A stretch of DNA of 64,000 nucleotides from contig WACJ01000345.1 of assembly GCA_008973525.1 (NCBI GenBank), positions 62,001 through 126,000 on the forward strand, in the 5' to 3' direction. The notes below the pieces were generated by a model. It was not told where the DNA came from. It saw only the letters and a list, made by a program, of their open reading frames with translations, and made no database searches. This DNA is from Stenopsyche tienmushanensis. Taxonomy: Eukaryota; Arthropoda; Insecta; Trichoptera; Stenopsychidae. This document shows, piece after piece, positions 1 to 12,858 of this stretch (within the stretch, counting starts at the first letter, position 1; the number at the start of each line of letters is the position of its first letter). The position numbers and the translations under genes were made by a program.

Positions 1-131
1 TGTATAATATACATATTTGAAAACAATTAAAAGGTTTCAATTTGTATGCAAAAAATATAGATTTTTCAGAACGACAATTAATCAATCTATTCTTCTCCCT
101 TTTAATTCCAAGCAATAGCAATACTTATGAC

Positions 132-255
132 TTAATGACATATTAGAACGCCTGGAAATCCTGTTTTTGTATCTGGATTTAAAAAAATTATAAAATGACC
201 TCGAAAGAGTTGACCCAAATGAATATTCATACCTGGAATTGATTTCCGAAATATC
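132..255 (-). other. candidate exon (micro-exon or terminal exon) at window edge
   Basis: On the minus strand an acceptor (TATTTTCAG) ends at 256, and a donor-like CAG|GTATGAA follows after 23 nt, so a 23-nt micro-exon could occupy 233-255. Read instead without that donor, the frame stays open to a TAA at 132-134 and contains the coding-looking stretch IPGMNIHLGQLFRGHF. The two readings exclude each other. The phase-1 version of the micro-exon would fit the phase-1 end of the membrane-protein exon at 19366-19654, which would make the intervening 19 kb one intron, but that is speculative. I recognise no family. Confidence 0.2.
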
Positions 256-3200
256 CTGAAAATATACAAATTTGAAAGGAAATATTTACAAATAAAAATG
301 TGAATGACAATAAAATGCAAATTTAAATTTCACCGTATCTGAAAGTCTGAAAATTTCAATTTTTTTTATTTTTAAATCAAAGCCAAACCTTTTTTGCATA
401 TGTGATTTAGTAAGTAAATTCAATTAAAGCATATCTGTCATTTCCTCTATATTCAATGCAGTTTTATTGTAAATTTATTCATTGCAGCACAGTCAAATAT
501 ACCATGTCTGGTATTATTTTTTATTGCCATAACCATTTTATGTCCATAACTTGATTATATTACATTATTACTTTTTTCAGAATTTGGCACTAAGGTGCAT
601 AGAAAGAAAAAAAGTGTTAAAGATTGAAAAATATTGTATGCAAAAATCGAGTATTATTCGACTTTTGTAAGAGCATTAATTGGAATTTCTTAAGGTTCAT
701 CTCAGAAGATTTCAATTTCTTATTGAATACTCTTAATTGAATTTAAGTGGTTGTGAATATTTTATTATTGCTATTATTAGGATAAAAAAAAGTCTCCAAC
801 AAACGCTCAATTGCCTGAAATTTAATCTCATCTTTGTTCTTAATTTTCAAAGTATTTTTTGCTCGTTACGTTTGTTATAAATTATAATATTTGTTATGAA
901 AATCACCCCACAGTGTCCTTGTTTTATTTTACTGCTGGTGGCAAATCGCTTGATAAATCTGTCGATATTTTATTACGACTCTTAGATTTCTTCTAAAAGT
1001 TTCGCAAATCCACCCTCGTGGGCTTTACATCGAGTATTTTTTGTAGATGTTACCTTCAGGGTAATCCATCAGATGAACAGATAGACTTCCGTCGACAGCC
1101 AGTCGGCTGAAAGTACTCGGACGGACGAGAGATTTACCCACATTCTTCATCTCGATTTATTTTAAAAGCCTCTAAGGTAGAGCATTTCCACCCAAAGGGT
1201 ATTTCCAATTTCGATCAAGTATGTAAGTTTTATTTATCTCATCATCAGCTTCATCCATATAAAAGTGAGGAACACATATTTTTTCTCGCAATAAATCTAC
1301 GAAATATTTCTGTCAACATAAAAGCTTTTCGTCAAATCTCTGAGGGAGCGCCAGAGTTCGCAGCTTTCATAATAATGACTTCCGCAGTAGTGGCCGGGAA
1401 TACAAAGGACCGCTCTACAAACAAACTCACAGTTCCTGGGGCTTTCGTATAATTCTCTTCTCAAATATATTTTTCATGTTGACTCTCTAGCTTCATATGC
1501 GGACCCGAGCAATGCAAGGATGGAAGAACATTTATAAATTATGCTTAAAAAAATATTAAAGCCGAAACGATATCCCGAAACCAAAAGTGAGGGAATCTAT
1601 TCATGGACATTTTTTCTCATCATTCGCTGGAATTCTGGAACGCCGGAAATTAGTGTTCCGCTTTCATTTATTGACATCTTTATTTCCTCCATTTAATACC
1701 GTATAACACTGAAAACGACCAATTTACACAGAGGCGATTCCTTTTCCCCCTTTTCTTCTGGAATACGAATTAATATCCTGGGAGAAGCGTTCCTGAACGT
1801 GTCCGGATGCCTTAATTTTTTTATGAGTTCAACATAAACATTTTCAAAATGAACACATCTTAAATATATAAAATGTTACTTCATGACTTTTATGACCTTA
1901 AAAACATTTTATCACAATCGATATACAGTTAGTTAAAGCGCATTATGCGGGAATTTATTTTGCATAAATATGGTAACCGTTTTAAAAGAACATATGCACT
2001 AAAAGACATACCAAAATGATGCATCGAAATAATTGTGAAAATGTATTATAATATAGAGGGAATTTTTTTGAAAATACGCAAGCGACCTTACATAAACAAA
2101 AGACGGAATTGGCGTGCAAAACTGCCAGATATCTCATTTTCTTCTGTATGAGAATATTTGACCGGACCGAGACCGAGAGCGAGATCGAACCGTTACCGGC
2201 ACCATAGTGTGGATCAGGCCTAAAGGTCAGTTTAAGGGGCATACTTTGCATAAGAGTGATGAAACTCAAAAACTACGTCACTCCAGTTGCGTTTAAAAAA
2301 AGCAATACACGAGGCATTCAAACGGCACCAGTCAAGATTGTAAACAAAATTCCCAAGGATGATAAGAGCCGAATATCAATTTTTTTAAGTGATTGAAGGC
2401 CAATAGTTTGGTTAAAAGATAAGCCGATAGGTTAGAAAATATTCTGAAGTATTAATTAAAAGAAAGACAAAAAGTCGTAAATGACTGACAAATAAATCCG
2501 TCAACAATTCAGAATAGGGATTAAATAATTTTTTTAAACCATATCTGGATAGTCCTTACACTGATAGTATGTTCACCGTGTAAAATATTAGTTTTTATCG
2601 CTGCAGATTTGGTAGATTCGCCATATGAAAATAAAAAAATGCATCTAATATACGTCTGATGTTTACGAAAGTTGATGACAGACTGATTATATTAGTCAAG
2701 CGATGACAAATTTCAACAGGTTCGAAATCTAATATGAAATTGTGTTTTATATCTACTATTTAAAAAGTCTCAACCTAATATTTTGATATAATTTGATCAA
2801 AATTATAATTTTTAAAGGATAACTGCATAATTCGTATAATCAAAACTATAACGAATTATAATAATATTACAATATTACATCCACCCGAGTTTTTCAACAT
2901 CAAAACCTCTGAGAGCATCGTCATAGATGTAACTATATAACATCGACAAAAAAGACGACTATGATTAAAACAACTCATAGAAGTTAACTTGAATCAACAG
3001 TGCTTAAAGTTTTGCACCATAGCTCATGCAAAAAAGAAAACTATGTAGATTTTAAACCAACAAGAAACTTGAACCGATATGAATTCTTCTCTGATTGTTG
3101 AATCATTTTATTTGTATCAACGCATTTTTATGCTAATAGCAAGATTGAAATATAAATTAATGATAGCCCTGACACGACATTATATCGATATAATATAAAT

Positions 3201-5590
3201 TAACAAATTTGTGCTGAAGATTTAAGCGGTATTTTTTTCTGCGTCAGCCCTGGAAAACGAAGGTTGAAAGAGTACTTAAATATGAGCAATTTCCAGTCAA
3301 CGAGTAACGTTAAAAAATTGTCTAATGAGATGGAGGCTGTTCTAAACGAGGCACAACAAATATTTTGCGAGCTAAAAAATATGGCAGTGGTTTATTGTGG
3401 TAGCAAATAAAAACGAAGATGATAACGATCGTTCATTTACGCACCGTGCATTTTTCATTCGAGCAAAACCCACACAAGCCAATCTTAAATGTCGATACAA
3501 TTTGATTTTCAGAGGAGCATTGTGAGTATCCGACAACAATTTTAGATTACTAAGAGGATTTATATCGCATTTAATGATATATTTGCTGAATCACAATGCT
3601 TCGTTACAAATGAAAATTAATTGGCAAACACGCTTAATTTGTTCGTAGTGTTTTGAATAATATCTATATAATATGTAATTAGAATTGAGTGGGTTTATAT
3701 TTTGAATCGTAAAGGAAGGAATCGGTGTTATATTATTCTACAATTGTTCTTGGAAACAAATACGCTCTCAGAATCCGCACAGAAATATCTCAATTATTGC
3801 GGATTCAGTGATTATTAACTTTCACGATTGATGATTTGGTTCTACCACTTTGGGTGCATATAGGATGACATTTTTCAGCAATTGCAGAGATGCTGCTATT
3901 TCTTATAAACATGTCAAGCTTTATTTGTATACTTTATTGTATCTTTTTCTTATTAATTTCATTACTTCGAAGATCTATCGGTGTCTGAATTTGTTGTTGA
4001 AGTGTTGAAAACCATCATTGATTTAACTCAATGTTACAACCACCTTTATTACCTCTTTTTTTATAAGTTACTTAACATTGTTTTCCCAAAATTGAATCAA
4101 ATCTTCATTATTAACTTTCAGTTTAAGTTATTGAGCAAATTATGCAATAATATTGGATATTTCTTCCAATTCCTTTGCACTATTAATATTTAATTTAAAG
4201 CGCTTCTTCCATGTGTCGTTCGTGCCTAAAATCTATGCGTCCTTCTAAGATACCTTGAAAAGTGTCTTAATGTCTGATCTATCTCCATTTCTACATTTGC
4301 TTGAATAAAGATGATTCTTAAATAATGCACTTTGAATTTATTAATATCATTAAATTTCCTCTGGTGTTAGGAATATTTTACAAAAAACTGAAAGCAAGAG
4401 ATTTTTGTATGATGTTTCTTTTCGTCGTAAGGGTGAATGGACGTAATTCAAGAAATGTATGTACTATGAATTACATTAGGCTTTATTGGTGTAAATCCTC
4501 AGTAAAGTAAAAAGTTACGAGCTAACGAAGGAAGTTCCGCCTTAAATGACAGCGTTGAAAATTTGATGAATACACTGAGTAAAATCTGAATTTCTCGTTC
4601 GACATGCGAGCTTACCTGTCGTAATAACGCAGGATGATTAACGAGACAAGCAAATTTGCAAGCTTAACAAGATAATTAACTTTGCCAAGTATATATCCAC
4701 CGACTAAATTTTTAAAGGGGACTTTCGCATCTTATCTCTTGGACCGACCGGTCCCAACCTTAATTAAATTCTTCAGGCGTTGGGAATCGTTTCACTTTAG
4801 TGTCGTACGAAACACCTCAACGTTCCCGGATTTCTTCGAAAATACGAGGGGATTCTGAGAAATATTTACACATTCCCTATATTTTCGTTTGATCAAATTT
4901 TATTTTTTATTATTCAGCAATGAATACAAACCGTATTCAATTACCAGAGAGCCTTTTCCAATAAGAAATAAGCAATGTTTGCGTATACACTGTATTTTCA
5001 TCGAATCATGCAGTATTGAACTAAATTAAATTAACCATAGCATTGAAGACCAGTTTTTCTATCATTTTTATATTTAAAATTCAACCTCGATTGTGCAAAA
5101 CCTGCTTGAATATTCATACCAAACTCAATGAAAATCCTTCGCCCTATTTAATACTGGATGAAGCATGTTTTACGATTGTATGAAAATTAATTAAATATGA
5201 ATCGTTCGAATATTGTTCCTTAAATTCGCAATAACAACACTAGTGATTATAACCCATTGTTTAATTTATGTTTGTAATAAAACTAACAATTGGGTTGAAT
5301 ACATAAGTTGTATCATACAATGTATTCAACAAATGACTTGTACAATATTTCATGAAAATTTCCAAATATCACTTTTTTCAGATTTTCCCGTTGAAAGTCT
5401 ACATAAATTTACAAGTAATAGAATGATGTTGATAAATATATAAACTTAAGCTATTTTAATATGATAAATTGATTCTTGTGTTATGTTCCTACATTTTTAC
5501 TTGATAAATTATTGTGGGACAAAATTAAATAAAACATATTCAGAGTATGCCAAATCAACTGTTATTAGCGTCACTTAAAATGTTGTTCAA
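256..5590. other. AT-rich non-coding stretch with GC-richer patches
   Basis: No convincing gene is visible. Two patches are less AT-rich than their surroundings and free of long reading frames: about 900-1460 and about 4530-4880. A short GC-rich, repeat-like stretch around 2160-2240 resembles a MITE end, but I found no partner terminus. The simplest reading is the interior of a long intron, probably of the minus-strand gene whose first exon is at 19366-19654, with possible enhancers. Confidence 0.4.
3282..3410 (+). CDS. possible small ORF, 42 codons, unrecognised
   Basis: An ATG at 3282 opens 42 codons ending at TAA 3408-3410. The composition is protein-like and a Glu/Lys-rich segment (KKLSNEMEAVLNEAQQ) could form an amphipathic helix. 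I recognise no family, and no promoter or splice context supports expression. Open frames of this length arise by chance in AT-rich DNA, so it is recorded only because of its composition. Confidence 0.15.
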   Translation: MSNFQSTSNVKKLSNEMEAVLNEAQQIFCELKNMAVVYCGSK

Positions 5591-6190
5591 CAGAGCTATA
5601 ACGAAGGTATGAAGCGCTTGTGGCAAGTATCTAACTTACGCCTTAAGTTTCAAGATTCTCAAAAAGAAGAAGGAAAAACTAACTAGATTTTGTAAGTTAA
5701 AACTAAAAAAAATAGCCAAGATAGCTTATAGATAAGTTATTTTCTGAGGGGTCTTTCATGATCGTACAGATCAAAATAGCCCCGAATACTCCACTTATTG
5801 CCGAAAATGCTGCAAAAATTCCTAAAAGTGAACGGAGTGGTCACAAGTTCTATGTGTGCATCTGGTCCGCTTTTCGGACCGCTGATATTACGAATTCAGC
5901 GGTCCGTCGCTTTAGACGTCACACTCTAACATGTCTACAGAATGATTACGAACTCTCATTACAAAACGAAGTTGTCCGAAGAAGATTGATCGGATGGGTT
6001 GTTTAAAATTTACAATATTGTTGTATTTATTTATTGCGGGTTTATTCCAGCTGAGTCGACTCAATTTTTAAGCGATAACGAAGAAAAATGGGATTAAACG
6101 ACTCAGTATGTATTATAAAACGGGCACAGTCGATCAGTGTCGATTCATGTAAAGTAGAAGAATGATCAAGTAAAATAAAAACCATGTCAC
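5591..6190 (+). mobile_element. non-autonomous DNA transposon relic, copy 1 of 3 (hAT-like ends)
   Basis: The sequence starts CAGAGCTATAACGAAGGTAT and shares blocks with 9230-9690 (inverted) and 35088-35640 (same orientation). Shared blocks are the GTGGCAAGTATCTAAC motif just inside the end, the GATCGTACAGAT block, a short inverted repeat built on CGGTCCGCTTTTCGGACCG, and a distal block around 6145-6185 (TTCATGTAAAGTAGAA) also found in copy 2. The opposite terminus of copy 2, CAGGGCCGAAACTAGGGCGT, resembles this start, so the family appears to have imperfect terminal inverted repeats beginning CAG, as in hAT elements. I see no transposase. The reading frame at 5758-6006 lies wholly inside the repeat and is not credible as a gene. 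Confidence 0.55.
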
Positions 6191-8226
6191 CAAAACTCAA
6201 ACGTCTAAAATTCAATAAAGTTATTGTGAATCATTTCAATTATACTGATAACATCGAAACAAACAGCATAAAATATCATAAAATCTGCCAATTGCTCTTA
6301 TAGTGTTAATAAATTCTATTATTTACATGCTTGAAAATGAATACACTCTCATAAATATTTACAAGGTACGAGATAATAAAGATTAGCGTCCAAACATTTT
6401 TTTTATATACAAAATAACTGTGTTTCTTATACAGTCTACCAATAATTTGGAACAGCGAGTGGTTATGAAAAGGCATAGACCTGCTTAAATCATAATTTTA
6501 ATCGCAGTGATCGTCTAAAAACGCTATACATTTAAGCGAAATTGTGGAATTAATGTACAAATATGTCATTAAAAGCTGTTATTATGTTATTAGGTTCTTC
6601 AAGTCATTTCTCTTGGAAGGCTTATTTCAATATCAATATCTATTATATTTTCAAATTTAAATGAATTTGAATAAGAATTTTTCACAATGTTAAAGTATCA
6701 TTTCACATATTTAATGGTGATGATCATCCATTGTTGTCTTTGGTATTTTTTTACATTGATATTTAATATTTCCATGTAATATTATTCTGGGAAACCTTAA
6801 TAATTACTAATATTAATAAAATACAAGCTACCTTGATTGACTTTAAAGGATTCAAACAGACATTTTGCCTATATTTGTAAAATCATAGATATTATGCTTT
6901 ATTTACATCGATCTTTCATTTTAGAAGCCAAACTATGATACAGTAGGAAAATGAATATTTGAACTATTGCCGAGAATAGGCTATTTGGCTATTGGCATTG
7001 GAATATTTGAATGTGAATCTCATAAAAGTATTTGATGATTCAGCTATTTTAGGAATAAATTAATTGATGTGATATCTTATATACACATTTGAATAAGCAC
7101 GAATTGAAGCGATTTTGATGATATTATGCGATTTTAAGATTTTAAATCAATGCAAAGAGTATTCCAATGAAAAGAGGATAATAAATATATTTTAGTATTT
7201 ATTGTGGTTCATTAACATAATTAGCAAATTTTTAGGGATAATTGATATGACTGATAAGGTAGTTTTTGAAAATTATGCCATATTTGGAATCAAACCGTAA
7301 TTTCACATTAAAACAAATTTTAAATATAAAAAGATAAGTTTAAACAATTTATCTAGTTCATTTCTAGTGGCGGATTCCTAGACGACAGCGATGTTGAGAA
7401 TCGGTGGTGGAAGATATGGAAGGCTTTCGTAATGGGACAATTCGTAGGCAGGATACCTGTTTGTTTATTAGGGTTTATTTAGAGGCGAAGATTGCGGGAA
7501 TTAAATTGGTCGGTGTCCTTCGGGAATCAGGCTGCGGCGTCGCTCCTGATTGGATTCCGCGAGGCCCCCGTAATTGAATCGTTAAACGAAACGACCACAC
7601 GTAGCCTCCCTGAACTTGCCAAATTCTCCAGCTAAATTACAATTAAGGCCAATCAACACGTACTCACCGCACTCATTTTCCAACCCAATTTCCACGCTTC
7701 CAGTATAAACTCTTCTTGCCCCTGAGCTGCCTCAAAAGCCGTCCAATTATTTCTAGCGAATATAAACGAAATCGAACAATCCTATAAGATACCCAGTGGA
7801 GGTGTCGACAAATCAAAAATGTTCGACGATACGTCTACTGCAATAAGGAAGAATTTGTTCGGTGTCGGTATTCAGAGAATTTTCTACTTTCGATGCTTCA
7901 CGCAACAGGCGATGAATTTTGAACCTTGGTAGTCACTCTCAGCATTGTCTCGTAAAACTTTTTTTATTGAATGTCAACATCCATTTTATTTACTAAAATC
8001 TCTTTGACCTAAAAAGTCGTGAACTAACTAGCAAAAGTATATAATATATATTTAAAAAGCTTAGTTGTTATAAATAATATGCTGAATCCACCATATTAAG
8101 TGTTACCAATTTAAAACGGCATAACCATGTCAAATTTCATTATTTTTTACAATTCATAGATAAATATTTTAAAATACTTATATTGTGTGAATCTAACTTT
8201 GTTTTTAAGTGTTCAAAAAATATAAA
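6191..8226. other. AT-rich non-coding stretch with a GC-rich patch at 7370-7720
   Basis: No gene is seen. The segment 7370-7720 is clearly GC- and CpG-richer than its flanks, lacks a long open frame, and contains a potential hairpin (arms AATCAGG and CCTGATT around 7530-7555). It resembles a regulatory element inside a long intron more than a transposon, although its left edge (AGTGGCGGATT) also resembles the terminus of the MITE at 30499. Confidence 0.35.
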
Positions 8227-8255
8227 CTATATCGTCCCAAATTGGGACGATATAG
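8227..8255. repeat. perfect 29-bp palindrome (14-bp arms, 1-base centre)
   Basis: The left arm CTATATCGTCCCAA (8227-8240) and the right arm TTGGGACGATATAG (8242-8255) are exact reverse complements around a single A at 8241. The flanks are AT-rich and show no transposon ends. It could be an extruding cruciform, a dimeric protein-binding site, or the fused ends of a vanished transposon. Confidence 0.85.
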
Positions 8256-9229
8256 AAATATTTATAAAATGAATCGGATATTATTCGTTTTTTTGCTAAG
8301 TAATTAGAAAGTTTATTCGTAATAAATCCCAAGTAAATATAACTTATTTCAAATATTGGATGCATTTTTGTTTCCAAACTAGTTATCGCAGACTCGAGGA
8401 AGACTCGGTGTCAATTTCTTCTACTTATATTAGTGTCAATAACTACTATTGTTATGTATTGGAATTTATCATCCAAGAAAACATTTCCAAGCGACTCAAT
8501 TTTAGCCTTCTGACACTTCGTGTAGCACCCACTTGTCCAGCATTTTTATCTTCCTTAATTCGACATTATTTTTGCCCTTTTCCAATTATTCTTGAGTCAA
8601 TATTTAAAGAGCAATTAAAGAATATATTACCTTTTTCAATTTCAAATAGTCGAACTTATACCTCTATCAGTCACGGTAGATCTTTGACTAATTGGGAATT
8701 GGGAAAAGTGGCACACTTCTTTACAAGAAAACCAGGAAAATGTTCCAATTCTCAAAATTCCTTCCAAGTGGCTTTTCCGAGAAATGTACTAATTCCTAGG
8801 ACTTCGTACTGTTCAATTCTTAGAAAATCAGCGAAATTTTACAATTCCAAGATATCCAAACTGCTCATTTCCGAAAAAATCTGCGTTTGACTATATGGAC
8901 GCGGATTGATTTAATTCACGAACGCGAACCCGATAGGAGGTTCAAAATATCGGATACAGGTAAAAATTTAGCTCCAATTTTGGCTTGTTAAAAAACATAT
9001 GTATAAATAGTCGAATATTCGAATGCTTTACCAATTTCATATTCGTTATTCGAATAATTGATTTTACGAATATTTGGGACCACTAGTCCCAATTCGTGAC
9101 CCGAGCGGGCTCTTAAAAACTTACGATTACTCGCTGATTTCATGTAAAATCAATCAATTATGTATTGGTTTGATTTATATGATTTTCTATTATCTTCTAT
9201 TATAATTTAATATAATTTGATACTTTTGT
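8256..9229. other. non-coding stretch with hAT-like fragment
   Basis: The stretch contains an open frame at 8360-8890 (see rejected items). Around 9005-9090, TCGAATATTCGAATG is followed by ATTCGAATAA and TTTGGGACCACTAG; the last reads in reverse as an AGTGGTCCC end typical of hAT-derived repeats, so a short MITE fragment is likely. Nothing else is supportable. Confidence 0.25.
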
Positions 9230-9690
9230 CAGGGCCGAAACTAGGGCGTGGCAAAGCAGGTGTCCGCCACGGGCGCAATTGGGCTTGGGGCGCAAAACGC
9301 AGAATACCGACCCGGTCGAGAGTTACGCATGATTTTTATTTTACTCATCCATTCTACTTTACATGAACCAACATTAATTGATAATTTATAATATATGCTA
9401 AGTTGTCTAATCCCTCTTTTCTTCATTATCGTTACGTCCAAGTATGGCATTCGATGGCGAGCCGCTCATTCGTTATATCAGCGGTCCGAAAAGCGGACCG
9501 ATTGAGCATACAAACTTTATGGCCATTCCATCCTCTTTTAGGGCTTTTTACAGCATTTTCTATGACCTGTACGATCATGGAAGCAACGTAGTGTCTAAAC
9601 AGTAGTTGTAGATTTTACAACAGTAACTTCCATCTATTCATTAGGTCGGATACTTTTGGGACTATCTTTGTATATTATTTTAAATCAAAA
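9230..9690 (-). mobile_element. non-autonomous DNA transposon relic, copy 2 of 3 (hAT-like ends)
   Basis: This is the inverted copy of the element at 5591-6190 and 35088-35640. The terminus at 9230 (CAGGGCCGAAACTAGGGCGT) continues into a GGGGCGC-rich segment typical of several hAT-derived repeats. At the other side, GGTCGGATACTTTTGGGACT (about 9643) matches, in reverse, the segment near 35190-35225 of copy 3. Small frames on both strands (9241-9450, 9403-9591) correspond to frames in copy 3, but they follow the repeat and are not genes. Confidence 0.55.
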
Positions 9691-9825
9691 ATTGTAATCT
9701 AATATTATATATTGCATTTATAATAGTTAAATTTAAAAAAATAATTGAATTCCGGGGGGAGGGGGGGGGGGTAAAATGCAATACTGAACTGTTAATTAAT
9801 TTTGATTTTTTTTTGTAAATTTTCA

Positions 9826-11674
9826 GCAAATATTATTGATATAATATCTCTTGTTCAAACTTTAGCCTCTATTTCATTGTACAAGTATAATATTCTCGAT
9901 GGGAATAACTCTTAAAATAATAACTCTTTAAAAAAGATGATCCTGTGGATAAGACAAACGATATTACACCAAGACTTGACGTTGCAATAACATTTGCATT
10001 AAATTATATATAGCCGGAAATTGCCAACATAGAACAATATTCGACATTGTTGTTGAAATTCCTTCATGAAAATGGAGATGAGGTTGTTTAAATTTAATTT
10101 GTACTCGTTTCTTTTTTAATTAATGTTTCACTTATGCTTCAATGATGATTAAATATTTGCAGTGATGGAAGAAAACAATCATTATATTCATAAACGAGCA
10201 GGAGAAGCTTCTAAAGCAGTAAGGGAAATATCCAACATTAATCATAGAAAGGGACGTGATGCCGATGAAAGAGTTTGGGAAACTAATAATAAAATTAAGG
10301 GACTCCCTGATGAAGATGGTATCTGACTGAGAAGAAAAGCTGAATGAAGATCTAAAATATTTGATATCGTAGAAACGATTTATATTAAATGTACAAATTA
10401 TACTTCTATTATATACACATTTATAACGAATATTATAGCCAAAAAGTTCTATAAACAGATACACATTCGTTCATAAGCGAGTCGCGAATTTAAATCGACA
10501 TTCAAAAGCATTTTATCTAAAGCTTGCCATGAAATATCTTATCGAACGATCTGATGAGGAAAATAAACCTGCCATCAAAGTGTTATGAATTGAATTATTC
10601 TATCAGAATGATTGTTGATAACATAAAGGCAGTGGCATGGAATATTGTTATCAAAACTATGAAACACCTTTTGAAATCATTTTTGTCATAAATTGTCGAC
10701 GATCCTTAAAATATGAAAAATATATGCTAAATACAAAATAATATTTTATACATAAAATATGCTATGTGAATTGATAAGATATATCAAAACGATATAAATG
10801 ATTAATGCACATTTCATTCGGAAGGGTTATGTGATAATAAGATTATTCGAATAAATAACGCATAGGATAGGGATAATAATGAATATGATCAACATATTGA
10901 ACTAGTGACGATAACAGAATCGGATTACATTTTAAATTATAAGAATCGCTGAATAGCTGATATAAATATTCAGTATGGAATTTAAAAGTATTGCATGTGA
11001 TAGAAAATATTAAGTTTTCATTTAATGAGGTTACGTTCAATAAAAAAATAGATAAAGGTCAAGGAAAACTCAATCCATTTAGACAAGGTTGAACAGCGAT
11101 GTTATGAATTTGAATTTTAATAGTGGCAAGCGAAATTCGGATGACGAAATTCTAAAAAATGTATCTAGCTTTGGAATCACTTTAGAGTGCAAGTTTCAAT
11201 GGAATACTCGAAAAACGTGTTTTATAAAACACGTCTTCAGAATTTGATGGCAGGGTAAACTAGTAACATAATATCTGTCAGATTTAATTAGACGAGGAAA
11301 ATCCTCGGAAAATAATAACCACAAGAAATATTTCGCCAGACAGAATTAGAGACAATAAACAAAGAGCTGAATAATTAGGCGATACTTTTACATCACATCC
11401 GAAATAAAAACCGGCTGAAAATATTCCCGGAACCGACAATAAAATAATAATATGTATTTAATTAGCAACACCCAAGAGAGTTGTGGAAAAAATTCAAGAT
11501 AAACTAACGATTCCTGGAATTATTAACTACACCCGTGAGAAAATTTCGAAACGATCAATCATCATATTACCGAATTGTTTGGAAAAAGTACATCAAAATA
11601 TTTTGGATTTTACGGTGATTGAACATTTTCGACAACAAACAGACGAAAGTGATGTTTACCATTTTATAGAATAA
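9826..11674 (+). pseudogene. degraded protein-coding relic of unknown origin
   Basis: Several plus-strand segments read like decayed protein rather than random AT-rich DNA. About 9934-10090 has one internal stop and includes ITPRLDVAITFALNYI. About 10165-10328 starts with an ATG and runs 53 codons. About 10470-10585 includes AFYLKLAMKYLIERS. About 11470-11674 runs 68 codons to a TAA, and the same frame continues upstream to about 11295 interrupted by three stops. The frame changes between segments, so if this was one gene it carries many disruptions. I recognise no family. It may be a dead transposon, an old viral insertion or a lost gene. Any one segment could be chance; the case rests on several lying on one strand. 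Confidence 0.3.
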
Positions 11675-12026
11675 ATTTAACAAAATACCATTATCGATTT
11701 GTGCTTAATTATTAAACTCGGTATAGAAGCACATTATCGCGGCGATCTTTTTAAATGAAAACGCTGTTATACGTTTTTTTTATTTGAAGGATCGCTGAAA
11801 CAAGCTTCGGCGTAAATTAAGTTTAAGGATGAAGAAGAATATCCTCTGATTTTAATTAAAAGTTAATGCAAATTGCAATTCTTTATAAAATTGTAAGCGA
11901 AACTTGTTTTATTCATCATGTTCATCAGATAATTCAATAGGAATTTATTTGTAGTCATAAGATCAGTTCCACGCTAGTGAAGAAATTTGGGTCCATTTTG
12001 TGTAATTATATAATCATTAAATATTA

Positions 12027-12856
12027 TGTTGTCCCATAAGTTTCTTTCGCAAATTAACACAGATCTAAACATAGCCATGGTTGAAGAAAACCCGCGGTTT
12101 ACTTTTCGCGAAATAGCTAACAAGTTAGAAATTCCACAAACATCCGTCCATAATCATCTGACAAAATTGGGCTACATCAATCGTTCAGATGTGTGGCTTC
12201 CTCATGAACTGACTGACTCAAATAAACTTCAGCGTATTTCAACATGCGATCTTCTTCTCCAACGACATAATAGACAACCTTTTTTGAAGAGACTTGTCAC
12301 TGGAGATGAAAGTTGGATACTCTATGAGAATATCCAACGTAAACGGTCTCGGACCAAGGGTACAGAAGCTTTAAATGTAGCTAAACCTGGCCTACATCAA
12401 AAAAAAGTTTTGCTATGCATTTGATTGGACTGGAAGGGGGTAGTTATTATAAGCTACTTCAGCAAGGTGAAACGATCAATTCAACAAAATATTGATTCCA
12501 ACTAGACAATCTAAAGGATGCAATTGCCAGAAAACGGCCAGAATTAGCGAAAAGACGAGGCGTTGTTTTTAACGATAACGCCAGGCCTCATGTGTCTTTG
12601 CTCGTCAGAAATAAATTGTCATTTGACTGGGATATTTTACCTCATCCTCCATATAATTCAAAAAATGATATAAAAATGTACCTTGATCAATATTTTACCA
12701 ACAAACCTTGGAAATTTTGGCAAGAAGGCATTATGAAGCTTCTGGAGAAATGGGGAAAAGTAATAGAATAGAATGGATCATGTATTATTCAAATAATTTT
12801 GATGTCATACAAATTATTGTTAATTTTTTCTTAATATGAAAACTTATGGGACACCC
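12027..12856 (+). mobile_element. mariner element, internally deleted, flanked by TA
   Basis: The ends TGTTGTCCCATAAGTTTC (12027) and, in reverse, GGGTGTCCCATAAGTTTTC (to 12856) form inverted repeats with TA on both outer sides. Inside, plus-strand transposase sequence is recognisable: the helix-turn-helix part (NPRFTFREIANKLEI), the first catalytic Asp region (VTGDESWILYEN), HQKKVLLCI, the second Asp (VFNDNARPHVSL) and HPPYNS. The third Asp region normally following HPPYSPD is deleted; the frame resumes in YLDQYFTNKPWKFW. The N-terminal DNA-binding region is also missing, so the left end abuts the helix-turn-helix. With further stops after position 12420 it cannot encode active transposase. 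Confidence 0.9.
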
Positions 12857-12858
12857 TA

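Noticed and set aside
4716..4735. NF-kappaB-like motif GGGGACTTTCG
   Set aside because: A single short motif in non-coding DNA without a nearby gene start; too frequent by chance to call a site.
5758..6006. 82-codon frame
   Set aside because: Lies inside a three-copy transposon relic; the corresponding frames in the other copies are not preserved.
7366..7390. AGTGGCGGATT resembling the terminus of the MITE at 30499
   Set aside because: Only about 11 bases match, no opposite end is found, and the adjoining GC-rich patch shares nothing with that MITE.
8360..8890. 176-codon plus-strand open frame, the longest unexplained one in the left third
   Set aside because: No domain, signal peptide or family resemblance, no splice or promoter context, and internal similarity of short AATTCC-type motifs. 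The reverse strand has a short mariner-like string (LDKWVLHE) but too little to call an element.
9754..9773. G-run (GGGGGGAGGGGGGGGGG)
   Set aside because: A simple homopolymer tract, possibly polymerase slippage or an assembly artefact; not evidence of a functional G-quadruplex on its own.
10132..10464. 110-codon minus-strand frame
   Set aside because: It is the antisense of the protein-like plus-strand relic and is Phe/Ile/Ser-rich, as expected of antisense AT-rich DNA.
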